A stretch of DNA of 64,000 nucleotides from assembly GCF_000204055.1 (NCBI RefSeq), contig NW_006768771.1, positions 1,273,259 to 1,337,258 of the forward strand. Direction: 5' to 3'. This DNA is from Melampsora larici-populina 98AG31. Its lineage: Eukaryota > Basidiomycota > Pucciniomycetes > Pucciniales > Melampsoraceae. Position numbers and translations under genes: made by a program. This document shows positions 33,934 through 45,500 of this stretch, in pieces. Positions within the stretch are counted from its first letter, which is position 1. Each line of letters starts with the position of its first letter. Below the pieces are notes generated by a model that worked only from the letters and a program-made list of their open reading frames with translations, had not been told where the DNA came from and searched no databases.

Positions 33934-35540
33934 CTATGATTTTATTAGTGCATCCAGATCAGCTGCTTTCGTCTGTGGTAAGAGGCGAAGCACTCGAGCT
34001 GCTCCTTGAGGATCACAGTTTGAGCATCGGCACACAGCCATTCCTGCAGTACGTTGACGTTCCATCTCTGCTAGATAACCGGGGTCAGTTAATGACATTG
34101 GAATATATCGATATCTGTAAAAATCGAATTCGGTTCTGGTTAGCGCTCCATACCTCAACATGAATGCTAACAAGGACTTACAAAATATCCATATCCATAT
34201 TGTAAGCCGCCCTGAGGCAACATGGCGTGAGACGAAATGCATGCATGCGTTCTTCATTATTCATTGTGTCCGTCACCACAACTTCACTGGCGGTGTTGGG
34301 ACTGTTTGGCATGTTGGGTTGAACAAAGTGAATAACTAGGCCACAATCAACATTCCGTCCAGCTCGCCCACCTATCAAGTTAGATATCGAAGGATCCATG
34401 GCACCCATTATAACCACAATCTTCACGGGTTTGAAGGATTGACCGAATTCGAAAGCAGGGGTACATGAGAGAATCGGAAACTTTTCTTCTACGCCAAACT
34501 CTCTTGCTCGTTCCTTTTTATCTTCTTCACCAGTTAAAGAATGATAACGTCGAATGCAATCACTGATCCCATTGTTGATGTCATCAGGATTACCTCTAGC
34601 GTTACAAACCGCTCTCATCACTCCCAACGTGCGATCTATAGTTCCTGAGTAAATTAACATTCGAGGTAATTCTTTATTTGAGACCACCGTTTCAGATGGG
34701 ATGATGCTGAGTAAATCTTCGGCAGTCTCGAGGGGTTCAGACATCGAAACTCGAATGTAACGAAGCTCTGGGCGAACCATCTCGCCTGTTTGCATTTTAA
34801 TGTGAATTGGGAGCATGTCAAAACTATGAAGGATTGAAATAATCGATTCAGATCTACAGATTGCCGACATGAGCAATAATGGGGTCTTCTCGGTCGACTT
34901 GAGTTCTTCAAAAAGGTCATAACGATGTGATGGTCTAAAAATTTCCACGTCTTCTGGAGTGACATGAGCAGAGAAGTCCTTCGATTCCCCGTCTTTCTTC
35001 ATAGCCCAAAGATGAAGCCAGTAGGCTTCGTCGATCACTCTTAAAGTTAGGTGCCGTCGAAATTCGGCGCTATGGTACAAATCATGGAAATCTTGATTGT
35101 TTAAGAAAATCTCTGGGCTCTTTGCACATAAAAATCACCACCAAATCAGATCAGTGTGATTGTCCAAGATTGATTTTCAAAAAAAAGACATACGACATAG
35201 ATGAATGAATAATAGCTTTTCTTCAATCTTTTCAAGGTTACTCTATTCATTGTCCTTCGGGTCAAGTTGACCGCAGTCATACCTAATGCTTGCTTATCCA
35301 AAACCTGAAAGTACATAGAAACAAATGTCAATACTTCCTTTGGAATCAGTCTCATGATCATTCTAATGAAGAAATCACCATTTGATCCCCGAGTGTATCG
35401 ATGGCCATGATAGTCAAGACGACTGGTTTGGGGACCTTTTCAAACATGCTGAAAAACATTTCCGGTACGCGTGTTTTGCCATAAGCAGTTGGAGCGAGTA
35501 AGAAGGTGTTCCCACCATTTATAAGTCTCGGAGTGCTCAT
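33934..35540 (-). CDS. RecQ-like DNA helicase (rust-type, short)
   Basis: Superfamily 2 helicase, 463 residues from four exons that close in phase: 35540-35379, 35304-35194, 35119-34182 and 34114-33934. Motif I is APTAYGKT (residues 16-23), motif II is DEAY (121-124, normally DEAH), motif III region LLMSAICRS, motif V CTPAFEFG (about 311-317) and motif VI GGRAGR (about 341-346, usually QxxGRAGR). The C-terminus has a Cys-containing segment (AVCRCSNC). The start is an ATG only 15 codons before the Walker A motif, so little or no N-terminal domain is present; RQC and HRDC domains are also missing. It resembles the RecQ-like helicases that are multi-copy in rust genomes. The non-canonical DEAY and loss of the Gln in motif VI make activity uncertain. 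Confidence 0.8.
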
Positions 35541-35637
35541 TTTGGCTTCTTTTTGATTTGGATGAGTTCAAAGACTTTAACTTGGATGGACGAGTGAAAT
35601 GGTTTTTAAGAAATCATCAAAACGGTCAACAAGATCT

Positions 35638-35670
35638 TCAAAATTTCAAATTTCAAATTTCAAATTTGAA
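35638..35670. repeat. Heptamer tandem repeat (ATTTCAA)
   Basis: About four copies of ATTTCAA in a row, upstream of the helicase start. A simple repeat. Confidence 0.7.
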
Positions 35671-37174
35671 TGCGAACTCACATGACTCACAGTCTCACGC
35701 ATACATCCGCAGTCTGTATTTTGAAACTATGTAAAGTGCTGAATGTGAAAGTGATTACTGTCAGCTGACAGTCAGCACTGTTGGGGACGTCCCAGTTGCC
35801 CTTGTTCCCAAAACAGTTTAGGGTTGGTGTTTTAAAACCCAACACGGGGCTAGCTTGACAAAAGCCCAGCCAGCCACAGGTGTCCCCTGGATCAGCAGGC
35901 GTCAAGGGATGCCACTGAGGATGAGCTGAGGGGCTTAGATGAAGTGAGCAGATGGGCCAGCCCTGCCTCAGGCTTCTTTGCTAAGGAATGTTGCCTGAGG
36001 AAGGCTTGACTCATCTCCTCAGTTTTTGTTGCTCACATAATGAGCTGACAAGCAGAAAGAAATGGGAAAGAAATGGGGACAAGACAGGAAAATTTCAATG
36101 CTCACATAGTTGTGAGCATCAATTTTTGCCCCTGTGAATGCAACCAAAGCTGATACCAACAGCCTTCCTTTGTTGGAATTCAAGCAAAGTCAGACTCATT
36201 TCACCACCATTGACTTTCACAGGTGGTTTTGGAGACACCTTGATGTTGATGAACTGCTAGGGTCCAACAGTCATTACTTTAGATGTGTGACAATGTTGCC
36301 TGACCATTCAATGGTCTTGGCCAACTTGAGGAAATGAAGTTGTGTAGGCCTGATGTTCTTGTTGGACATGATGAAAGACTTGAGAATTGTTTGATGGTGG
36401 TCAAGTAGCAAAATCAAACACAAAATGAGGTTTTAAATTTTTCATTGGTGGTCAAAATTACTTGAGAGCTGGGCTCATAAACAAAAGAATCAAGGATTTG
36501 TGCAAATCCTCATAATGAACTAGATCTGATAGAGTCTTATCAAGGAAGACGGTGGATGATTGAGTGAGCACAACCTACAAGAGGAGCTTGTAGCAAAACA
36601 AATCATTTAAATTTGATAGAGAACAGAGAATAACCAAGTGGAGAGCAGGTTGTTCTACATATGGATCTATTTTACTCAAGGAACACATCATTTTTATCTA
36701 AAGTAATCTTGTTTATACACATCATGCACCTAAGTGATCACTCCATGATCTCAATTACAAGTTGGCAATAATCAGTGTTCATCAACTTCTGGTCACAAGA
36801 GTTCTCAATTGTGGGGAAAGATGTAGTTGGGGCTGGTGCACTACCTGTTACAGCCAACAATGAGCTTGATGATATTAGGAGTGTCTCTAATGTGGCAAGC
36901 ATTGTTTCAGATGACCACACAGCTTTCACTCCAACCAGTCCAAGATGTGTACATTTGACAAGCGATATGGAGCCTCTGGGTGGCACATGAAAAAGTGCGC
37001 ACAGCTCAAAAAGAGTGCCCAAAGTTGCAACATAGTGACAGTTGTGTCATCAAATAGAATCTCATTATTGACTTCAAAACACTAACAAAGAAGCATTAAA
37101 TGTTCATCATTGATTCTTACGTGACCCACGCTTCCACCGTGCGAGCTGTTCTTACTCTCTATTCATCCACTCCG
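35671..37174. other. Intergenic, no supported gene
   Basis: Several ORFs of 60-95 codons on both strands carry no motifs. GCCTGAGG-type short repeats near 35960-36010 look like decayed repeat sequence. Confidence 0.4.
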
Positions 37175-38822
37175 CTAATCTTCCCATTGTAAAAAGACTG
37201 ATTCCTCAACCCAGCCTTCCTCATCTTTGTCATCTACCCCATGGCAATCTTGTGAACAAGTCATTACCCACATCGTAGACCATGTGAATCCATGACCAGC
37301 CGGCATTTCTCGGTTTAAGAGTGTGACACCCACAGGCATAAACTGCACCTCAAATGCTTTCGGACTCCCACACGTATTGCAGCGATAGACGGGCGCTGAA
37401 TCAACGCGACTGAAGGGTAAAGGGTTTCCGCCCACCTTATACCTGTCGTGGTATACATTCGGTCAAAAAAAGTGGTATAGCAAGACAAGGATTGAACGGC
37501 TTACCTAACCACTTGATTTGATTGACCGCACCAGCTTACACGTTCTTGGAACGTCAAGAAAGTTTGGTCAACACCTTCGATCGTCTGTCTCTCGTACTTT
37601 TCTCCCTTCCATCCCGCATTTCCATCATCATTCTCAGCGGGTGGCTGACGTTTCGAGTGAGCTTGATTTAATTTATTTTCAACTTTACGCGAAGATGAAC
37701 CTTGTGAGATGGTTAGGGAATCTAACTCTTTAGTTAGGTTTATAGCTGGTTTAGCTTCGTAGCACGTCGTAAGATAGTACGGTTTCAGTATCGGGACTGA
37801 CAGGCCAGGTTCAGGAAGGGATTGTGATATCAGTTTGTTTGTAGTCGGGGGCTCCTGTGGCTCAGGTTCTTTTGACTTCTCTGAATCGGCGGATTCGTCG
37901 AGAGCAGTCTTTTCCGATGGGCTACGGTCAGCCAAGGGTTCGGTGGAGGAAGTTTCTTCGGTGGGCGTTGAATCCGGCCAGGAAAAAAGATCTTCAGAGT
38001 CAAAGAGACCGGTAGCAAATGGATTGGACCCGGATGTGGAACTGTTCGTGTCCTTGTTCTTTCAAATGCCGTATGAGGAAGAGGTAAGAACGAAACTCAG
38101 GTGATACGTGAAGGACAGCGGAGATGTGATTTGAAGTACCAATCTGAATGGATTTTCTTCGTTCAACGAGGTAGTCCTCCAATCTGGTTCTTTCTCTTTT
38201 TTCATCTTTTCCATATATGCTTCATTCAATTTCCAGGACCTGAATGCTCTGATGCTATAAAACGAGGCTAGGTGTAAGCAAGCTCTCCATATGGCGACGA
38301 TTTCGTTCTTTTGACTTGCCATTGATGTGGAGAGGAAGACTTCATGGGGTGGGCCTGACAGGACAGAGAAGCACATCCAAAAAGATAAAGAACTCGATCA
38401 TATGCATCCTTCAGATGATGAGGGCAATAGATTTGCGAGATGAGGTAAAGCGATTGACCACAATTTCTACAATCGAACTCGCAGCCGTTGATCTCCTTTT
38501 TCAAAGGTAGTAGGGCCTGAAAACATACACCCACATCGATGGCTCAATCAAAACACAGCCAAGATGAACTCCGGTATTGAAGGCAAAGGACATCACGCAC
38601 TGGTAAGCCAGCGAGACGCGAAAGGTTCCAGTCTCTCTGATCCGAGACGCGGCTCATAGGGCCATCCTCAAAACCAAGAATATAATCAGATTGCTTTTTG
38701 TGGTTACAACTTGAACTTGATTCATTATCAGATTGTCCGTCGAGGTCTGAAAAGTCTGAGTCATTTTCTTGCCAGTCCACAGCCGCGGTCTTCATGTTCA
38801 GGACTTGGAAAGGATTACTCAA
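37175..38822 (-). CDS. TSR4: PDCD2/TSR4 family protein (20S pre-rRNA processing, uS5 chaperone)
   Basis: Tsr4/PDCD2 proteins act as dedicated chaperones of ribosomal protein uS5 in small-subunit assembly. Five exons close in phase to 451 residues: 38822-38601, 38516-38320, 38254-38140, 38058-37505 and 37442-37175. The N-terminal half has ILGFEDGPM, GLP at the exon 1 end, and a zinc-binding CEFDCRNCG followed by QIYCPHHLKDAYDRVLYLFG, then IRAFRSWKLNE. The C-terminal half has GGNPLPF, YRCNTCGSPKAFEVQFMP and STMWVMTCSQDC, the typical PDCD2_C end. The middle is Ser/Glu/Pro-rich. Intron 2 appears to be GC-AG (donor GCAAGT), because only that donor keeps the frame. ATG at 38795 (MKTAAVDW) is an alternative start. 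Divergent from PWP1. Confidence 0.85.
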
Positions 38823-39076
38823 CGAAAGAAGGGGTGATGGATATCAAAGAGAAGTGGACTTTGAAGGTTTGAAACACGCGAATGGAACAAAAATCTGTGA
38901 AAGACCTAAACCACTTCTATGTACATACAGATCTTGTTACTTGTAATTAGGTTACTCAGATCATGTGACTTGGGTTGAGGGCCAAAAATTTGTCCAAAAA
39001 AATTGCCGATCTGCCACCAAACATCTTCAGAGCTTAAACTCAAGAACACAAAGTACCAAGTCAAATACGAACCACG
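38823..39076. promoter_or_regulatory. Shared 254-base divergent promoter of TSR4 and PWP1
   Basis: Both neighbouring start codons face away from this gap, so both promoters and 5' UTRs must fit here or overlap the genes. Both genes serve ribosome biogenesis. No clear TATA box was seen; ACCTAAACC and AGTACCAAG motifs are present but unassigned. Confidence 0.6.
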
Positions 39077-41091
39077 ATGGCCTCATTGATCTCGAGTACA
39101 ATATGGATCCGAAAGGGTGTAGCGGCTCAGTTCCCTCGAAGATACGATCTGAATGAGCAAGAAATGGAGCGAGTGACCCAAATGGCCGGAGACAGACTAG
39201 AACAAGTCAAGCAGGAACTCGCACAGGCTCAATTTGAGGAGGAGAAAGTTGACATTGATGAAATGATTGGAGGTGAATCTGATGACGAAGATAACAAAAA
39301 AGAGGAGGGTGAAGATGGAGATAAAGATTGGACCGAGTAAGTAAATCTTTGTTTACTTCATTAACAGAGAAAAGTCTCTAATCTTTCCTTGGTTATCCTC
39401 CAAAAAAAGTGAAGAAGAAGATGCACCTGAAGCTATGGATGTTGAGATGGAAGATGTATCGGATGACAAGAAAGTCGAAAAAATTACAGATGAACTAGCT
39501 GAGTATGACTTAGAAACTTATGATCAAGAAACAACAAAAAGCGTCTCGATGGGTGTCTTTAGTAATGTCAAAGGATTACAATACTACGATAACCCGAGTG
39601 ATGATCCATATGTGACTCTTAACGACGTACGTAGGTCACTGCTATCGGCAAAAGGTACTCTTTGATTCGTGTGCTGATGCCGAGTTTTTTTACTATTTCT
39701 TCACCTCAGTTGGCAGAAGATGACGAGCTTGAGCGAGAAGAATTGGAGATTTACCCTACGGACTCTGTTCTAGTCTCAGCTAAGACGCAGGATGATGTTT
39801 CACAGCTCGACGTATACGTCTATGACGCATCAGAAGAGAATTTCTATATTCATCACGATTTGCTTCTGCCTGCCATGCCATTATGTCTCGAATGGATCGA
39901 TTTCACCCCAGCTGGTATCCATACCGATGACCCCAACCGGAAAGGCAACTTTGTGGCTGTTGGTACCATGGATCCCGAAATCGAAATTTGGAGCTTGGAT
40001 GTGATCGATGGACTTTACCCTGACGCAATCTTGGGCGCGACGAACCGACAGAAAGTCAAGTCGGATGAGGACGACAAAGCAGACGAGATATCAGAGCCGG
40101 CTCAGCAAGCTTCTAAGAAGAAGAAAAAGAAAAAGAAAGCCGCCAGTAATTCGCTCACCGCTCCCACCAGTCTAATATCCCCTACGCATCACACCTCCTC
40201 AATTTTATCACTTTCCCATAATCGGATGGTTCGAAACCTTTTACTATCATCTTCCGCCGACACTACGGTGAAGCTCTGGGATCTTAATGTCGAGCCTATG
40301 TCACCCGCCTCGACATTTACGGCCATCAGAAGTTTTGATCTACACAAGGACAAGGTACAGTCTGCTCAGTGGAACCCGAAGCAACCAACGGTAGTCTTGA
40401 GTGGTGGTTGGGATGGGTTGATCAAGATCTGGGATAGTCGTAATTGTACAGAAGGAGTAGGAGTGAAAGTCGAGTCAGATGTCGAGTGTCTTCGTTGGGA
40501 TCCCTTTGAAGACTTTGTCTTCCTTGTCACTCTTGACAACGGTCTCATCCAATCCTACGACTCGCGCATGTTACCCAAATTTGGAAATAAAGCTACTGAT
40601 GTTCAGGATCGTAGCAAGGCACTCTGGACGCTCTCTGCTCATGATTCTTCGGTTTCGGCGTTGGACATAAGTTCAACAATTCCTGGATTGATGGTCACTG
40701 GTGGAGTGGACAAGATGGTAAAGGTATGGAATATTGATCAAAAGGAGGGAAAGCCTAGCCTCAGTATGGTCACGAGTCGAGACTTGGGAGTTGTAAGTTT
40801 ATGAAACATCTTTCCTTTTCCTAGATTGATCTGATATCTTGTTGACTGGTCGTTTATGAACAGGGGAAGGTATTTTCAGTAAGCTTTTGTCCAGACGAAC
40901 CAGCAACAATTGCTGTAGCTGGATCTAAAGCATCGGTACAAATCTGGGATCTCACGACCAATAATGGAGTTCGAAGTGGATTCCGTGATCGACTAAAACA
41001 ATTTACAAATTTTAATGTTGATGAAGAACGTACCGTCGGTAAAGGAGGAGTGATCAGTGTTGCTGATGAACCACAATCTGAAGAAGAGTGA
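39077..41091 (+). CDS. PWP1: Periodic tryptophan protein 1, WD40 ribosome biogenesis factor
   Basis: Pwp1 is a nucleolar WD40 protein needed for 60S subunit/rRNA processing. Four exons (39077-39336, 39410-39626, 39710-40792, 40864-41091) close in phase to 595 residues. It begins MASLISSTIWIRKGVAAQFP, matching the conserved Pwp1 N-terminus, followed by an acidic region (GGESDDEDNKKEEGEDGDKD). The family signature YYDNPSDDPYVTLND lies at the end of exon 2, then EREELEIYPTDSVLVSAKT. A Lys-rich insert (KKKKKKKKAA) precedes WD repeats: ADTTVKLWDLN, GWDGLIKIWDSR, GGVDKMVKVWNID and SKASVQIWDL. The length is close to other fungal Pwp1 proteins. Confidence 0.93.
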
Positions 41092-41664
41092 CCAATGAGT
41101 TATGAATCTTGATGTGCTTTTTTTTCTTGCTTCTGGAGAGTTTTCCATCCGGGTTTGTAGACAGGTAATAAATGATATGTAAGATTACTATATATGATGC
41201 AGTTGATATATACCAAAAAAGACGTTCGTAATTTTGATACCCTGTAAACACGGCAAGCCTCGATTTCTACTCATTTCATCAATTATGGAACAATATGTGC
41301 GAGAGTCGTCAAGCATCTCAAGAACATGTTGACATACATGCACGGGGGAGATACCAGAAAGATGATACTTTGAGTTTGAGACCCCCGAAATCATAGTTGA
41401 GAGCTGTATGTTAGTGTCGGAGCTGATGTGGAATTTGTCTCACAACATGACACACTTGATCTAAGTAATCCCTCGTGGAGAGGTCTTGCATAATCTCTCA
41501 GTATGTACATCTTTTATAACACTCCTCAGATGCAGCTGTGCAATTACCTTTATCACCTGTGGGTTTTTTATGTTATTCAAATATATATAGCTTTGCATTA
41601 TCCTCTTTTCTCCCACCTAAGCATCAATAGTCCCAATACACCCATTTCTCTCAAACTACCACCT
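41092..41664. promoter_or_regulatory. Spacer with TATA box upstream of the 903-aa gene
   Basis: The sequence AAATATATATAG at about 41578-41589 is a good TATA box about 80 bases before the ATG at 41665. This argues that the open frame upstream of 41665 is not translated. Confidence 0.5.
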
Positions 41665-44376
41665 ATGCCCCCAGTAACTTCATGGATCCCAAAGCTATTT
41701 CCCCCATGGAGGATGATCTTCTTCATGAATATGCTACCACCAGCCTGGGCTCTTCAAGCAAGACCTACACCTTCAGACAAGACAGACAGCTTGATAGAAG
41801 GAAAATTGTGGCTTAACTCTGGGCTCTACCAAGAAAATCCTGCATTATGTCCTGGACTAGGCACAGACCAGCAAAACTCTCCACTCCATGATGTTGACTG
41901 GTCTCAAGAGATGAAAAATTGGTGTACTGATGATCTTTACTCACATGGGTCAGCTACACAACAATTGACCAACTCTTGGTTTGAAGAACAGCTGGATGTC
42001 CCAGTTTTACCAATGACTTGGCCTACCTATCATCAAAATGAGAATTCATACCTTGGTAAAAGATCAGGTTCTCATGTGGCTTCACCCATGGACACTGGCA
42101 CAATATCCTCTCATGATGGTTCAAATTATGCATTTAAGGATGATCCCCATGGTCACCAAAACCTATATAAACCCACAAATCTGGATGGTTTTGAACATCA
42201 TCAAACCTTATCTCTTGGTCCAGAAAGCCAAGTACCACCCAGGATGATAGGACTGCAAAGTGGCCCATTAACATCAGGACTGAACCAGTATCAGGAGACA
42301 AATTCTCACCCTATGAAAAATTATGAAGGGGTGCTTCCAAGTACTGACATGGCACAGGGAACACCATCAATAGAATGGGATCACCTAGGATATCCCAGTC
42401 TGAATTATCTGCCTCCAAGAGTTCCACACAGTGGTGCTGGATCTAATTTATCAGGCTTGACCTCTCCAAGGACCTATACACCCTCCTCCGAGATTTTTCA
42501 ATATACTCAGTGTCCTTTGCAAGACCATATCACAAGACAGTTGGATATGGATATGGAGAAACTCAACAGACACAGAAACACATATACGACTACTGGAAGT
42601 CAAGCTGAGACTTCAGGGAAAATTTACACAACTACTGCTGTATTGGATTCTTTTAAGCCAGTGATAACCCAGATAGAATCATTGAAAGGGAAGAAAAGGT
42701 TGTCAGGTAAAGAAGGGGATACATATATGGTCACAAAAGGAGGTCATTCAGCAATTGATCAAAACAGAGAGATTGGAAGTCTGGAAACAATAACACATCC
42801 AAGAAAGAAGCAAACCAAGAAACAAGAGGTGAGGCAATCTCAAGGAGTGCTTGATATTTCAAAGCCTTCTCCGTCCATGTCAGTTGCACAAAACTTCAAT
42901 TTATATGTAGGGACCAGAAAGAACCAAAACCCAATTTCAACACCAGACACTCCAGGAAGTGTGTCAAAAGGCATCAAGGAAGCACCTGAAGAGGAATCCA
43001 TGAAGCGTAGAGAGAGCATGTTGATGATGCTGAGGGATATAGGTGCATTTCATGTGGCAAATTCTCCTGCTCTTTCTTATACATTTCCTACTTGGTTCAA
43101 AATTCTCAGGGAAGATATGATTGGGATTTCAGGGCAAGATGAAATGTTGCAAAAGGCTGTGCATCAAGCAATTGAATGTGCAGACCAATGGATTGCAAAA
43201 GCGTTTTTTGGTCTTATCCTGTTAAAGTACAAGCCTGAATCAACCAAGATATCACTGGAAGAGATGGTGCAGCGTGGATTTCAGTTCATGCAAACTGTCT
43301 TTGATCAATGGAGGCACATGGAAATCAAGTCTATGAAGGGTCAAACAGGTACCACAAGGACTGAAACCAGTGATCACCTAGATCCTTCATATATGTTCAG
43401 ATACTTCAGCAAACTAATCAAAGCACGATCCATGACACTGAAAGTTCTAGATTCAATTGTAGTGAGATGGAATAGAGAGACAAAAAACATATTTGTGATG
43501 CCAGCAGTTGATAGAAAGAAGCTTTATGATGAAGTCAAGAGTCTCTATGATAAAGACATGATGTTCATTCGTGGTGGATTATATTCAAGAGCAGGATTTG
43601 GTAATCTTGAATATGAGGAGATCAACTTTCAAAGTGGTCTAAGGAAACATCCATTGGCACCAAAATCCTCAGAGAGACGTAAAATTGAAGAATGCAGGTC
43701 ATTATCCAAGTCTGCCAGGTTCCTTTCACCTGTGGGTATTGAAATGTGTCAAAAGGTTCATGTTTTCTTTGTGGACTTGATTATAGACTTACTGAAGAAC
43801 TATAAGATTAGCAATCAACTTGATTCATATTCAACTGAGCAGCTTCACTTGCCCAATAATGTGGCACCCAAGCCCATAGATGAAAATGAGTTAATTATGG
43901 AAACAATTGTCAAGGCTGCCAGTATTGCAGAGTATAGAATAACAGTGGGTTTTATTGGAATGATAAGATTGGTCTATGAAAACCGTTTGAAAGAAACCCA
44001 GTTGAACATTCTCATTGAAAATGGATGGGAATTCCTTCAAAAGCAATTTTCAAAGTGGAAGGATCTAAATTTTGAGGAAGGTGGAAATTTGATTTTTTCT
44101 AAGGGTTCAAAGCTGATATCATGGGATGAAAGAACAGGGAGATTAGGTATTGACCCAAGAAACTCATTCCAAGCCCTCTGTATTCAATCAAAATCACCTG
44201 CAAACACTCCAATTTCAATGAGATATCTAACAGCACTTTTGAAATCATGGTTCAAGGATCCTTCAGATTCAGAATTGAAGAATTCACTTGGACAGCTTTT
44301 CAAATGGAAGCTGTGTTGCTCTCGTTTCTGTTTGAAATTTATTCAAGATGTTGGAAAGGGTAATGTGGTGGTTTAA
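41665..44376 (+). CDS. Unknown 903-residue single-exon protein with internal duplication
   Basis: I do not recognise this family. The frame is open from 41503, but a TATA box at about 41578 favours the ATG at 41665 (MPPVTSWIPKLF). The N-terminus has a hydrophobic stretch with ALQA at its end (MIFFMNMLPPAWALQARP), a possible signal peptide. Residues about 40-450 are rich in Ser, His, Pro and Gln and probably disordered. The C-terminal half is helical and duplicated: FFGLILLKYKP...GFQFMQTVFDQWRHME (about 501-560) aligns with FIGMIRLVYEN...GWEFLQKQFSKWKDLN (about 748-806). Each is followed by a second weakly similar helix (YMFRYFSKLIKA, SMRYLTALLKSW). The long intron-free frame is unlike the neighbouring genes. 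Candidates are a secreted rust protein or a retained element-derived gene; neither is shown. Confidence 0.7.
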   Translation: MPPVTSWIPKLFPPWRMIFFMNMLPPAWALQARPTPSDKTDSLIEGKLWLNSGLYQENPALCPGLGTDQQNSPLHDVDWSQEMKNWCTDDLYSHGSATQQLTNSWFEEQLDVPVLPMTWPTYHQNENSYLGKRSGSHVASPMDTGTISSHDGSNYAFKDDPHGHQNLYKPTNLDGFEHHQTLSLGPESQVPPRMIGLQSGPLTSGLNQYQETNSHPMKNYEGVLPSTDMAQGTPSIEWDHLGYPSLNYLPPRVPHSGAGSNLSGLTSPRTYTPSSEIFQYTQCPLQDHITRQLDMDMEKLNRHRNTYTTTGSQAETSGKIYTTTAVLDSFKPVITQIESLKGKKRLSGKEGDTYMVTKGGHSAIDQNREIGSLETITHPRKKQTKKQEVRQSQGVLDISKPSPSMSVAQNFNLYVGTRKNQNPISTPDTPGSVSKGIKEAPEEESMKRRESMLMMLRDIGAFHVANSPALSYTFPTWFKILREDMIGISGQDEMLQKAVHQAIECADQWIAKAFFGLILLKYKPESTKISLEEMVQRGFQFMQTVFDQWRHMEIKSMKGQTGTTRTETSDHLDPSYMFRYFSKLIKARSMTLKVLDSIVVRWNRETKNIFVMPAVDRKKLYDEVKSLYDKDMMFIRGGLYSRAGFGNLEYEEINFQSGLRKHPLAPKSSERRKIEECRSLSKSARFLSPVGIEMCQKVHVFFVDLIIDLLKNYKISNQLDSYSTEQLHLPNNVAPKPIDENELIMETIVKAASIAEYRITVGFIGMIRLVYENRLKETQLNILIENGWEFLQKQFSKWKDLNFEEGGNLIFSKGSKLISWDERTGRLGIDPRNSFQALCIQSKSPANTPISMRYLTALLKSWFKDPSDSELKNSLGQLFKWKLCCSRFCLKFIQDVGKGNVVV

Positions 44377-45179
44377 CACCAAATAAAAAGAGTCATTAAT
44401 ATGTATTTTATTCCTTATATTTTTAATCTTGTTAAAGAATACTTGAAGTCCCATACTGGTGAATTTTAGGGCAGCAGAAGTGACAGGTTTTATGATTCCT
44501 ACTGCAGGAATGTTTTACCCAATATATAGAGGCTACTTCAGAGTTTCTGAAGTCCTTTGGTTGTATGGCAATTGATTTTGTATGACCACCATGTGGCAGC
44601 ATCACATTTATGTGGAGGAATCTCAAGTAGATCAGCTGGTTTAGTAAAAATTATATGTTACAGCCATTGTTTCTCAGTCCAAGTATCAATTTAAACTTCC
44701 AGTCATGAATGTTTCCCAAGTGTGGATGAAGATGGTTTTGAGGCTGATAAAGTCCCTGCTGTGCTCACTGCCCAGTCTGAATATCCCAGAAGAAGGATGA
44801 CCAGTGCCTTTTGAAAGTTGTCCCAACCTTAAACCATTGCCGCCTGCCTGGTCCCTCTCAAACCACCCTCACCTGAGACACTTCTCAAACCAGCTCAACA
44901 TCATTGTTGATGTTTGATGTCCAGAATTTGGAGCTAATCCGGAACCATTGTCAATTGATCACCCATCATCAAATTCTAAGTCCATCTTCCACTGATGTGA
45001 TAGCTTTCTTCCTCTCACAGTTTCTGGCTCATACGTTTTCCTGTGTGGTCACCAGAACTTGAAGCTCACCAACTCAATTGACATGCACTTTGTTTTTGAT
45101 ATCATTGATGGCAACAACTGGTTCATCCTGATCTCATTGCTGGTCTCCAAAAAGCCACTCTTTCTCAAACCAATCAATC
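44377..45179. other. Intergenic, decayed repeat sequence
   Basis: No supported gene. TG/CA-rich sequence resembling old transposon DNA leads into the Copia remnant. Confidence 0.4.
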
Positions 45180-45500
45180 AGATTGGATTTACTCAGACAT
45201 TTGGGACAGATTGTGACAAAATGTATGCACCCCATTAAACCAGCTTCTTATTGAATTATTGTGTGTATAGCAGCTCGTCATAGATAGGAAGGCCATGGCA
45301 TGTACACTGTTGCTGCTTTCTTGAATTCTGTGGTGAAGGAGAAAGTATACAGGGAGCAACCCAAAGGTTATGTCAAGCTGGGTGATGAAAATAAGGTGGT
45401 GGAACTTTTTCAAGCATTATCTGGCCTCAAACAATCTGCTCATGAGTAGAACAACAAATTTAAAAGCATGCTTCTTATCATCACATTCATCCAATCTGAA
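45180..45500 (+). mobile_element. Ty1/Copia reverse transcriptase remnant
   Basis: In shifting frames one reads GFTQTFGTDCDKMYAP, then VHTVAAFLNSVVKEKVYREQ, PKGYVKLG and LFQALSGLKQSAHE before a stop. These match the Copia RT blocks FxQxxGxDYxETFAPV, AFLNGxLxExIYMxQPxGF and LxKALYGLKQS. Stops and frame changes show it is dead. No LTRs were found. Confidence 0.75.

Noticed and set aside
36738..37022. Opposed ORFs of 71-94 codons
   Set aside because: Mutual shadows without motifs; the region looks like decayed repeat.
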